DNA from: RGDT01 sp964630925
GTDB lineage: Bacteria; Planctomycetota; Planctomycetia; Gemmatales; Gemmataceae
Assembly: GCA_964630925.1 (NCBI GenBank)
Contig: CAZVZK010000280.1
Location: 1-7,316, forward strand
Length of the DNA: 7,316 nt
Direction: 5' to 3'
Shown here: positions 1 to 6,268 of the stretch, piece by piece
Layout of the letters: each line of letters opens with the position of its first letter
Numbering within the stretch: position 1 is the first letter of the stretch
Position numbers and translations under genes: made by a program
The notes under the pieces: model-generated
Told to the model about the DNA's origin: nothing
The model's input: the letters and a program-made list of their open reading frames with translations, nothing else
Database searches by the model: none

Positions 1-188
1 GGCCCCCACTTCGTCCACCCCCCACGCCCGTTTCACGGTTCCCTGGGGTCCTACCAGGGGGGGGTGCAATGCAATGCAATTCGCACCCGCCGGCCACACC
101 ACACGTCTACTTCCGTCCCATTCCAACCCGCCTGAACGGCTACCGCGTCCCGTGGTGACCCCGGCCGCGCCGGCCGTATCATGCCTGC
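1..188. other. Upstream region without a convincing gene
   Basis: This stretch precedes the ATP-grasp gene. It is rich in C and G runs and holds a small hairpin-like sequence (CCCTGG at 41-46, CCAGGG at 54-59, 7-base loop) followed by a G run and a short TGCAA tandem repeat. One plus-strand frame is open from the window edge to a TGA at 156-158, ending in residues that read YFRPIPTRLNGYRVPW. That could be the tail of an upstream gene, but its upstream part is proline-rich low-complexity translation and I cannot support it as coding. No clear -35/-10 promoter is visible. If the ATP-grasp gene is first in its operon, its promoter should lie here. Confidence 0.5.
65..80. repeat. Short tandem repeat, TGCAA x 3
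   Basis: Three perfect copies of the pentamer TGCAA followed by T, immediately after a run of G. It lies in the non-coding leader about 110 bases before the ATP-grasp start codon. It is a simple microsatellite-like sequence. No function can be assigned, although pentamer repeats upstream of genes can vary in copy number by slippage. Confidence 0.7.
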
Positions 189-1076
189 ATGCGCATCGCA
201 CTCCTCTGCTCCGGCACCGGCTGGCACGTCGCCGACCTCGTCCGCGCCGCGTCCGAACTCGGCCACGACGCCCGGCCCGTCGATTTCCGCCGCCTCGCCG
301 CCGGCGTCGCCTGCGGCGCGGCGCCCCTTGAAGGCTTCGACGCCGTCATCGTCCGCACCATGCCGCCGGGGTCGCTCGAGCAGGTCGTCTTCCGCATGGA
401 CCTTCTCCAGGGCCTCGGCGTGCCGGTCCTCAACTCCCCGCGCGCCCTGGAGGCGTGCGTCGATAAGTACCTCACCACCGCTCGACTGCACGCGGCCGGC
501 CTGCCCGTGCCGCGCACCGTCGCCTGCCAGACCGCCGACGCCGCCCTGGAGGCGTTCACCGCGCTGGGCGGCGACGTGATCGTTAAGCCGCTCTTCGGCA
601 GCGAGGGCCGCGGCATGCTCCGCGTCGCCGACCCCGAGCTGGCGTGGCGCACCTTCCGCACCATCGAACGCACCGGGGGGGTGCTCTACCTCCAGGAGCG
701 GATCCGCCACCCCGGCTGGGACCTGCGCATCTTCCTCCTCGGCGGCAGGCCCCTCGCCGCCATGCGCCGGCACGCGCGCGGCGACGACTGGCGCACCAAC
801 GTCGCCCAGGGCGGCACCGCCGAACACGTCATCCCGAGTGACGACGAGGTGTCACTGGCACGCCGCGCCGCCTCCGTGCTGGAGACGGAGGCCGCCGGCG
901 TCGATCTCATCCAGGGCCCCGCCGGCGAGTGGCACGTCCTGGAGGTGAACGCCGTCCCCGGCTGGCGCGCCCTCGCCCCCACGTCCGGCGTGGACGTGGC
1001 GGCCGCCCTGATCCGCCACATCACAGGGGGTCCGGGGGACGTCTCGCCCCCCGGCCGGGTAGGGATGCGGCGATGA
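189..1076 (+). CDS. RimK-like ATP-grasp ligase, possibly cofactor (H4MPT-type) biosynthesis
   Basis: A 295-residue cytoplasmic protein of the ATP-grasp superfamily. These enzymes use ATP to form an acyl-phosphate on a carboxylate and join it to an amine; RimK-type members often add glutamate to a protein or cofactor. Visible motifs in order: an N-terminal pre-ATP-grasp Rossmann-like segment (MRIALLCSG), NSPRALEACVDKYLTT at 82-97, the nucleotide-binding VIVKPLFGSEGRGM at 130-143 with K133, YLQERI at 167-172, DLRIFLLGGRPLAAMRR at 178-194, WRTNVAQGG at 201-209, and the metal-binding VLEVNAVPGW at 250-259. All expected catalytic elements are present. The start ATG at 189 is the only ATG after an in-frame TGA at 156, but no Shine-Dalgarno sequence precedes it. 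The stop overlaps the next gene's ATG, so the two are cotranscribed and probably coupled. RimK-like ATP-grasp genes next to CitG-like genes occur in bacterial tetrahydromethanopterin C1 clusters, which suggests a cofactor ligase. The substrate is inference. Confidence 0.88.
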   Translation: MRIALLCSGTGWHVADLVRAASELGHDARPVDFRRLAAGVACGAAPLEGFDAVIVRTMPPGSLEQVVFRMDLLQGLGVPVLNSPRALEACVDKYLTTARLHAAGLPVPRTVACQTADAALEAFTALGGDVIVKPLFGSEGRGMLRVADPELAWRTFRTIERTGGVLYLQERIRHPGWDLRIFLLGGRPLAAMRRHARGDDWRTNVAQGGTAEHVIPSDDEVSLARRAASVLETEAAGVDLIQGPAGEWHVLEVNAVPGWRALAPTSGVDVAAALIRHITGGPGDVSPPGRVGMRR

Positions 1077-1879
1077 GGCCGACAGACGCAATCACCCTGC
1101 ACGCCCAGCTCGCGTGCGTCTGGGAGGCGTGCGCCGAGAAGGCCGGCAACGTCACCCGCTCCCGCGACTTCGCCGACACGACCCTCCTCGACTTCCTCGC
1201 CAGCGCCGCCGCCGCCGCGCCCGCCCTGGCCCAGGCCGGCGAGGTCGGCGTCGGCCCGGCGGTGCTGGAGGCGGTCCGCCGCACGCGCCTCGTCACCCGC
1301 CGCAACACGAACCTCGGCATCGCGTTGCTGCTCGCGCCGCTGTGCGCCGCCCGCACGCGTCCCCTCGCGTCCGTCCTCTCATCCCTCACCGTCGCCGACT
1401 CTCGCGCCATCGGCGCGGCCATCCGCCTGTGCAACCCCGGCGGCCTCGGCTCCGTCGAGGAGCACGACGCCGCCGCCGAGCCGACGCTGCCGCTGGGCGA
1501 GTGGATGGCCCTCGCCGCGCACCGCGACCGCGTCGCACGGCAATACACATCGGGCTTCTCCGGCGTCGCCGAGGTGGCCGACGACATCGCCGCCGGCCTC
1601 GGCGCAGGGCTGGCGTCCGCCGTCGGAAGGGCGCAGCTCGCCCAGATCGCGAAGCACGGCGACTCGCTCATCGCCCGCAAGCGCGGCGACGGGGAGAGCC
1701 GCGACGCCGCCCGCCTCTCCGGTGAGGTTCTCGAGGGGCGTCTGGCGTGGGGGGATTTCGACGCCTGGCTGCGGGCCGAGGGCAACGCGCGCAACCCCGG
1801 CACGACGGCGGACCTCATCGCCGCGGGGCTGTTCGTGCTGCTCGGCGACGGACGCCTAACGCTCGACGCCGCGTGGTGA
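1073..1879 (+). CDS. CitG/MdcB-like triphosphoribosyl-dephospho-CoA synthase family protein
   Basis: A 268-residue cytoplasmic protein resembling the CitG/MdcB superfamily. Classical members join dephospho-CoA to the ribose of ATP and release adenine, making the prosthetic-group precursor of citrate lyase or malonate decarboxylase. Family landmarks: EKAGNVTRSRDF at 22-33 (family KPGNV-like, with A in place of P), NTNLGIALLLAPL at 78-90 (NT-x-x-G motif), an AIR-x-x-NPGGLG segment at 116-126, and NPGTTADLIAAGLFV at 241-255. The start at 1073 is chosen because its ATG overlaps the ligase stop as ATGA, it has AGGG about 8 bases upstream (1061-1064), and the conserved domain begins soon after. An earlier in-frame ATG at 929 would add residues encoded inside the ligase gene and is unlikely. 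No citrate lyase or malonate decarboxylase gene is nearby, so the product is more likely the C1-cofactor-cluster paralogue than a true CitG. Its 3' end overlaps the opposing PDZ gene by 24 bases. Confidence 0.85.
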   Translation: MRPTDAITLHAQLACVWEACAEKAGNVTRSRDFADTTLLDFLASAAAAAPALAQAGEVGVGPAVLEAVRRTRLVTRRNTNLGIALLLAPLCAARTRPLASVLSSLTVADSRAIGAAIRLCNPGGLGSVEEHDAAAEPTLPLGEWMALAAHRDRVARQYTSGFSGVAEVADDIAAGLGAGLASAVGRAQLAQIAKHGDSLIARKRGDGESRDAARLSGEVLEGRLAWGDFDAWLRAEGNARNPGTTADLIAAGLFVLLGDGRLTLDAAW

Positions 1880-2752
1880 CCCCGGCCCGCGTGCGGCCAT
1901 GTCGGCCAGCTCCCGCGCCCGCGCCTTGAACTCATCGGGCGCCTTGATGATCGAGTCGAACGTCTCCTCCTTGCCGTCGCGCGTGACACGCACCTCCGCC
2001 ACCTTGGCCTTGCCGTCCTCCACCTTGCCACGCACCACCAGCTCCACGCCGCCGGACACCGCCTCGCGCGCCGTGAACTCGTCGCCCCTGCGCTGGATCG
2101 AGAACTTCCTGGGCACGCCGACGCCCGGACGCAGGACGCCGCCCAGGACGCCGAACGGGTTCGGCCGCGCCGGCGGCGCCTCGGCCTTCGCCTCCGACAG
2201 CACCAGGCCCTTGAGCGTCTCTTTGCGGCCCTTGCGCATCACGACCGCGTCCACCTTCTCACCGGCCTTCACGATGTCCAACTGCTTGCGGAACGCCCCC
2301 ACGTCGTCCAGCACCGGCCACCCGCCCAGCTCGAGCAACACATCATGCCTCTTGAGGCCGGCCTTCGCCGCCGTCCCGTCCTTCATCAGCCCCTGCACCA
2401 CCAGCCCATGACCCTTCGGCAGATCGAGCTGGTCTGCCAGAGCCTCGCCCGGCGTCACGAGCTCGGCCCCCAGGCGTGGCTCAACCGGCGCGGGGCGCAC
2501 GCGCCCGCCGCCGGGCAGCCCCAGGCCCGGCGGCAACGCCTCGAAAGGCACACCGCCGTTCTCGACGGCGTCCTCGAGCTGGTCCATCAGTCTCTTCTGG
2601 AGGTCCAGCATCCGCTGCTGCATGCGCCGGGCCGCCTCCAGCGTGTTGGCGGCCCCCGGAGGCAGACGCTTGGGGGCGGGCACCTGACCCCCGACGCCCG
2701 CGGCCAGCACCGCCAGCATCGCCCCGGCCAGCAACGTGGATCTCGTGTGCAT
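1856..2752 (-). CDS. Secreted PDZ-domain protein
   Basis: A 298-residue exported protein. Residues 1-22 form a signal peptide (MHTRSTLLAGAMLAVLAAG, likely cleaved near GGQ). An amphipathic, probably coiled helix follows at about 36-64 (EAARRMQQRMLDLQKRLMDQ). A PDZ domain spans about 93-183, with LGAEL at 94-98, GLVVQGLMKDGTAAKAGL at 116-133 and HDVLLELGG at 136-144, typical of HtrA-type PDZ folds. A C-terminal beta-rich tail at about 217-270 (FSIQRRGDEFTAR, then VELVVRGKVEDGKAKVAEVRV) looks like the tail seen on planctomycete PDZ proteins. There is no protease domain, so it is a binding or scaffold protein rather than an HtrA enzyme. The start at 2752 has GAGGGGG at 2757-2763 and lies 12 bases after the stop of the preceding propeller gene, so it is the last gene of that operon and may be translationally coupled. 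Its partner is unknown. Confidence 0.85.
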   Translation of the reverse strand: MHTRSTLLAGAMLAVLAAGVGGQVPAPKRLPPGAANTLEAARRMQQRMLDLQKRLMDQLEDAVENGGVPFEALPPGLGLPGGGRVRPAPVEPRLGAELVTPGEALADQLDLPKGHGLVVQGLMKDGTAAKAGLKRHDVLLELGGWPVLDDVGAFRKQLDIVKAGEKVDAVVMRKGRKETLKGLVLSEAKAEAPPARPNPFGVLGGVLRPGVGVPRKFSIQRRGDEFTAREAVSGGVELVVRGKVEDGKAKVAEVRVTRDGKEETFDSIIKAPDEFKARARELADMAARGPGSPRGVER

Positions 2753-2764
2753 GACGCCCCCTCT

Positions 2765-4432
2765 TCAACGCCTGTCGTAGAACAGCGGCCGCCCCTCGGA
2801 GACCGTCTTCGTCCTCACCACCTTGCCGTCCTTGTCCAGTTCGGTCATCTGGTTGCTCAGACGCTGCGTGATCATGTAATTCCCGCCCGGCAGCTGCGTG
2901 ACCGACGACGGCCGGGGCACGCTCGTCTCCCACCTCAGCTTACCATCCTTGTCGTAGGCACGCACCATCGACTGGCTGTACTCCGGCACGACCACGCCCC
3001 CGTCAGGCAGGAAGTGCGGCTTGAGGCCGTACAGGCTGAAGGAGATGCCGGTGCCGAGGCGGACGCTGCCCTTCTCCTTGCCGTCCTTGCCCAGCCGCAC
3101 GAGCTGCCTGTTCGTCATCAGGACCGACATCGTCCCGTCGTCGAACATGTACGCGGAGGTCACCTGCACCGCCTGGGGGAACGAGTGGATCTGCCTGTTG
3201 GTCTTGTCGTACACGAACAGCCCGGACCGCGCCGCGACGAACAGGTTACCGTTGCGGAGGCGGTAGGCGTGCAGCGGCTGGGTCACCGAGATGGTCGCGT
3301 GGATCTTGCCCTTGAGGTCCACCTCGATCACCCTGTTGTAGTTCACCTCGCAGCAGATCACGCGGTCGCGCCTCGACATGCTGGCGTGGGTCGGGGAACG
3401 CACCGAGTCGATGGTGAACTTCTTGTTGCCGCCCGCGTCGAAGCCGATGATCTTGGCCGTCCCCACCTTGCCCACGCCGACCTCCTGTACGCCCAGGATG
3501 GCCATGCCGCGCCCCCCGGAGTGCAGGTCGGCCTTGGCCAGGTCGAACGTCGGCCCCGCGTCCTTCCACCACCTCTCCCAGTTGGCCTTCGTCTTCTCCC
3601 TCGCCCGCGCGTCGCCTGACGACACCGGCTCGGGCGCCTTCTCGCCCGCCAAACCCGTCAGGGCGTCGTCCGCCACGCCCGCGTCGTCGTCCGAATCACT
3701 GCCCGTGAGGGCCACCAGCGCCGGGATGGCCTCCTTGTCGCGGGCCTCCAGCAGCGCCATCGCCACCCGCCGCCGCACCCCCGGCTGGGCGTCGGCCAGC
3801 AGCTTGCGCACGGCGTCGCGCGCCGCGGCCACCTTCGCCAGCGCCTGGCCCGCCGCCCCACGCACCGAGGCCGACGGGGACGCCAGCGCCTTGAGCATCA
3901 GCGGGTCCGGCTTGCCGTCCTTGTCGGCCCCCAGCGGCCCCAGCGAGACCGACGCCTCCTCCAGCGCGTCGGCGTTGTCGATGTGCGGCAGGAAGGCCAG
4001 CAACACCTCCAGCGCCCCCGCCGGCTTTCGCGCCGCCAGCACGCGCACCGCCGCCGGCAGGATCGTCGCGTCGTCCGCCGCCGGGCCGATCTTCTCCAGA
4101 GCCCACCGCGCCCGCCGCTTCACCTCGGCGTCGCCGGTCTTGACGGCCTCGGCGAGTTTGCCGCGGGCCAGCGGCCCCATCTCGGCCAGGCCCTGCATCG
4201 ACTTCTCGCGCACGTCCTGCTCGTCGTCGTCGAGGCCCTTGATGAGCGTGTCGATCTTCTTCGCCACGTCCGCCGTGGGGGTGCGTTTCTTGAGGAAGTT
4301 GAGCAGGGCCGGGCCGGCGGGGTCGATGCCACGCGCCCGCAGGACGTTCAGGTCGGCGTCGGCCTGGGCGGCGGCCAGGCCCGCCAGGGTCATCGCGGCG
4401 AACAGGGCCAGGCGTGGCCGGGTCAAGCTCAT
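2765..4432 (-). CDS. Secreted HEAT-repeat plus beta-propeller protein (copy A)
   Basis: A 555-residue exported protein, third in a run of three paralogues. Signal peptide at 1-23 (LALFAAMTLAGLAAAQA). An all-helical region follows at about 25-265 with HEAT-like repeats: GLDDDEQDVREKSMQGLAEM at 66-85, GDAEVKRRARWALEKIG at 100-116 and PGVRRRVAMALLEARDKEAI at 217-236. An acidic stretch (GSDSDDD, 244-250) precedes the linker NWERWWKDAG (284-293). The C-terminal half, about 305-545, holds six propeller-like units; clear ones carry VIEVDLKGKI at 368-377, LVRLGKDGKEKG at 444-455, MVRAYDKDGKLRW at 489-501 and MTELDKDGKVV at 529-539. Such propellers usually bind protein, ligand or polysaccharide; none of the residues identifies an enzyme. 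The start has GAGGGGG at 4440-4446 and lies 27 bases after the preceding paralogue. No catalytic function is assignable; an extracytoplasmic binding or structural role is inferred. Confidence 0.87.
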   Translation of the reverse strand: MSLTRPRLALFAAMTLAGLAAAQADADLNVLRARGIDPAGPALLNFLKKRTPTADVAKKIDTLIKGLDDDEQDVREKSMQGLAEMGPLARGKLAEAVKTGDAEVKRRARWALEKIGPAADDATILPAAVRVLAARKPAGALEVLLAFLPHIDNADALEEASVSLGPLGADKDGKPDPLMLKALASPSASVRGAAGQALAKVAAARDAVRKLLADAQPGVRRRVAMALLEARDKEAIPALVALTGSDSDDDAGVADDALTGLAGEKAPEPVSSGDARAREKTKANWERWWKDAGPTFDLAKADLHSGGRGMAILGVQEVGVGKVGTAKIIGFDAGGNKKFTIDSVRSPTHASMSRRDRVICCEVNYNRVIEVDLKGKIHATISVTQPLHAYRLRNGNLFVAARSGLFVYDKTNRQIHSFPQAVQVTSAYMFDDGTMSVLMTNRQLVRLGKDGKEKGSVRLGTGISFSLYGLKPHFLPDGGVVVPEYSQSMVRAYDKDGKLRWETSVPRPSSVTQLPGGNYMITQRLSNQMTELDKDGKVVRTKTVSEGRPLFYDRR

Positions 4433-4459
4433 GGGTCGTCCCCCTCGCGGATCGGCTTC

Positions 4460-6094
4460 TCAGTAGCGGACGGCGCGCGTCACGCGCGTGTCGCGTTTGT
4501 ACTCCCAGACCTCCTTGCCGGCGCGGTCGATCTCGAACGCCCGCGTCTGGGCCATCGACGTGATCAGGATATTGCCGTTGGGCAGGGCGAAGGCGGAAAT
4601 CGGCTGCGGCACCTTGATCTCGCGCACCACCCCGCCGTCCATGGAACGCTCGGTGACGAGGTTGTTGTGCATCTCGGGGATGAGGACGGTGCCGGCCGGC
4701 GTCAGGTCGATGCGTCCGCCGGCGGTGTACACCTCGACGCCGAAGGACACCACGTCCTTGCCGAAGCGGCTCATGCGGACGAACCGTGACGTGCCCAGGT
4801 CGACGATCGCGGCGATGTCGCCGCCCGGCAGGCGCCGCGCCCGCTTGAAGTCCTCGCCGAGCGGGCGCGAGTACGACCACACCACGTTCCCCTTGGGGTC
4901 GATCTCGAAGAGCTGCTTCCTGGTGGTGATGAAGGTGTTGCCGTTGGCCAGCCTCTGGGCCGCCAGCGGGTTGGCGACGCGGTGCTGCCACAGCACCTCG
5001 CCCTTGCTGTCGCGCTCGGTGACGCGGTTCCCGGCGTGCTCGGCCACGAGGACACGCTCGCCGGCCAGCCTCTGCACGTCGAGCGGCTGCTGCAGCCCGG
5101 CGATGCGCCAGCGGACGCGGTTGCCGCCGTCGAGGTCCAGCACCTCGCCCTTGTCGAGGAGGACGGCCGTGGTGAAGCCGGCGAGACGGGCCTGCTCCTT
5201 GAGGACGGCGAGGTCGGCGTCGGCGCCGTTGTCCTTGACCCACCTCTGCCACGCCTCGCGGTACGCCTTGCGGGCCGCGGCGGTGTCCTCACGCAGCGCC
5301 GGGGACTTCTCGCCCGCCAGGCGGCACAGGATGTCCTCGGCCAGCCCGGCCTCGCGCGACGACGCCTCGCCCATCACCGACGCCAGGGCGGACAGCGCCG
5401 CCCGTTCGCCACGCTCCAAAAGCGCCAGCGCCACGCGGACGCGGATATAGGCCTCCTTGTCGTCGAGCAGCTTGCGCACGGCGGGCAGGGCGGCCCCGCC
5501 GCGTGCCAGCGCGACGCCGGCCGCCGCCCGCTTCTTCGGCGGCCCCGAGAGCGCCTTGAGCAACAGCGGGTCGGCCTTGCCGGCGTGGGCGCCGGCGTCG
5601 GCGAGGGCGTTGGTGATCTCGGAGGCGGTGGCGTCGTCCTCGGCGGGCTCGACGGCGTCGAGCAGCAGCGCGACGGCCCCCTCGGGGCGCAGATACCCGA
5701 TCCGCCTGATCGCGGCGGCGTTGAGCGCCAGGACGGAGGCGCCGCCGGACTCGATCTCCTTGAGGCAGCGGGCGGAGCGGGCGCGGATCTCGAGGTCGGC
5801 GTGGCCGAGGGCGGCCTTGAGGAGCGGCCTGGCGCGGACGCCGAGGCCGATGAGGGTGCGGCTGGCGTCCTCGCGCTTCTCGAACGCGTCGTCACCGAGG
5901 TCCTCGATGAGGGCCTTGATCTGTGCGTCGGTGGCCGCGGTGTAATGCTTCTTGAGGTGGGCGAGCAGGCCCGGCCCGTCCGTGGCGATCCCGGCGGAGC
6001 GGAGCAATTCCTCATCCTCGCCCGATGCCGGGTGCGGCGGCGCGGCGGCGAACGAGGCGAGGGCGATCAGACAGGCCAGGATCGGGGCTCGCAT
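4460..6094 (-). CDS. Secreted HEAT-repeat plus beta-propeller protein (copy B)
   Basis: A 544-residue paralogue of its neighbours. The chosen start at 6094 gives a good signal peptide (MRAPILACLIALASFAAA, then a PPHPASGE cleavage region) and has a perfect AGGAGG at 6101-6106, six bases upstream. The frame stays open for 35 more codons to an ATG at 6199, but that extension is translation of an intergenic inverted repeat and is rejected. HEAT-like repeats fill about 28-265 (LGDDAFEKREDASRTLIGLG at 66-85; HADLEIRARSARCLKEI at 98-114; KEAYIRVRVALALLERGERA at 213-232). The linker AWQRWVKDNG is at 281-290. Six propeller units follow at about 305-535, including RVTERDSKGEVLWQ at 357-370, LFEIDPKGNVVWSY at 395-408 and RAFEIDRAGKEVWEY at 518-532, each with a turn motif such as LANGNTFIT or LPNGNILIT. 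The protein ends VTRAVRY. It is probably cotranscribed with the gene 27 bases downstream. The ligand is unknown. Confidence 0.88.
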   Translation of the reverse strand: MRAPILACLIALASFAAAPPHPASGEDEELLRSAGIATDGPGLLAHLKKHYTAATDAQIKALIEDLGDDAFEKREDASRTLIGLGVRARPLLKAALGHADLEIRARSARCLKEIESGGASVLALNAAAIRRIGYLRPEGAVALLLDAVEPAEDDATASEITNALADAGAHAGKADPLLLKALSGPPKKRAAAGVALARGGAALPAVRKLLDDKEAYIRVRVALALLERGERAALSALASVMGEASSREAGLAEDILCRLAGEKSPALREDTAAARKAYREAWQRWVKDNGADADLAVLKEQARLAGFTTAVLLDKGEVLDLDGGNRVRWRIAGLQQPLDVQRLAGERVLVAEHAGNRVTERDSKGEVLWQHRVANPLAAQRLANGNTFITTRKQLFEIDPKGNVVWSYSRPLGEDFKRARRLPGGDIAAIVDLGTSRFVRMSRFGKDVVSFGVEVYTAGGRIDLTPAGTVLIPEMHNNLVTERSMDGGVVREIKVPQPISAFALPNGNILITSMAQTRAFEIDRAGKEVWEYKRDTRVTRAVRY

Positions 6095-6100
6095 GACAAG

Positions 6101-6106
6101 CCTCCT
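6101..6106 (-). promoter_or_regulatory. Shine-Dalgarno site of propeller copy B
   Basis: On the minus strand these bases read AGGAGG, a full match to the anti-Shine-Dalgarno consensus, six bases before the ATG at 6094. This settles the start of copy B against the longer open frame reaching 6199. Confidence 0.85.
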
Positions 6107-6134
6107 GGGCACCGGGCGAGCGAAGAGAAGAAGT

Positions 6135-6255
6135 TGTCCACGGATCACACGGAAGACACGGATAACAGCCAAGACAGCAGCAATACCGCTACATCGCAAT
6201 TCTGCCTTCTTGCCTTCCTGGCTGTTATCCGTGTCTTCCGTGTGATCCGTGGACA
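6135..6255. repeat. Perfect 37-bp inverted repeat with 9-base TCCGTG units
   Basis: The left arm (6135-6171) and right arm (6219-6255) are exact reverse complements over 37 bases, separated by 47 bases. Within the right arm TCCGTG recurs at 6228, 6237 and 6246, an exact 9-base period; the left arm carries CACGGA at 6139, 6148 and 6157. Beyond the outer ends the match continues imperfectly in a CTTCTTC-like stretch. The element sits between the stop of copy C (6269) and the ribosome binding site of copy B. As RNA it would form a very long hairpin, but no T-run follows, so it is not a classical intrinsic terminator. Dispersed intergenic repeats with this TCCGTGnnn style are, as I recall, common in planctomycete-like genomes. 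It could be a REP-like or non-autonomous mobile element, and it may stop or stabilise transcripts between copies C and B. Confidence 0.9.
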
Positions 6256-6268
6256 GGTCTTCTTCGCC

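Noticed and set aside
929..1072. Earlier in-frame ATG for the CitG-like gene
   Set aside because: It lies inside the ATP-grasp gene, gives an arginine/proline-rich translation typical of an off-frame reading, and the ATGA start at 1073 has its own AGGG site.
1073..1879. Naming the gene citG or mdcB
   Set aside because: The family motifs are present but altered (EKAGNV, NTNLG) and no citrate lyase or malonate decarboxylase genes are nearby, so a specific symbol would overstate the evidence.
2345..3619. Long plus-strand open frame opposite the PDZ and copy A genes
   Set aside because: It is antisense to two well-supported genes and its translation is rich in H, R, P and Q with no domain; GC-rich DNA commonly gives such open shadows.
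3696..5252. Long minus-strand open frame across copies A and B
   Set aside because: It reads R/G/A/P-rich low-complexity residues in a wrong frame of both genes, while the correct frames show HEAT and propeller motifs.
6071..6094. Lipoprotein signal in copy B (ILAC near the start)
   Set aside because: The cysteine is at residue 8, too close to the N-terminus for a lipobox after a hydrophobic core; a standard signal peptide fits better.
6095..6199. Longer N-terminus for propeller copy B starting at 6199
   Set aside because: It is translation of the inverted repeat (AVIRVFRVIRGQ) and would bury the signal peptide; the ATG at 6094 has a perfect AGGAGG.
6135..6255. CRISPR array or intrinsic terminator
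   Set aside because: Units are 9 bases with 3-base gaps in inverted arms, not spaced direct repeats; the hairpin has a 47-base loop and no T-run.
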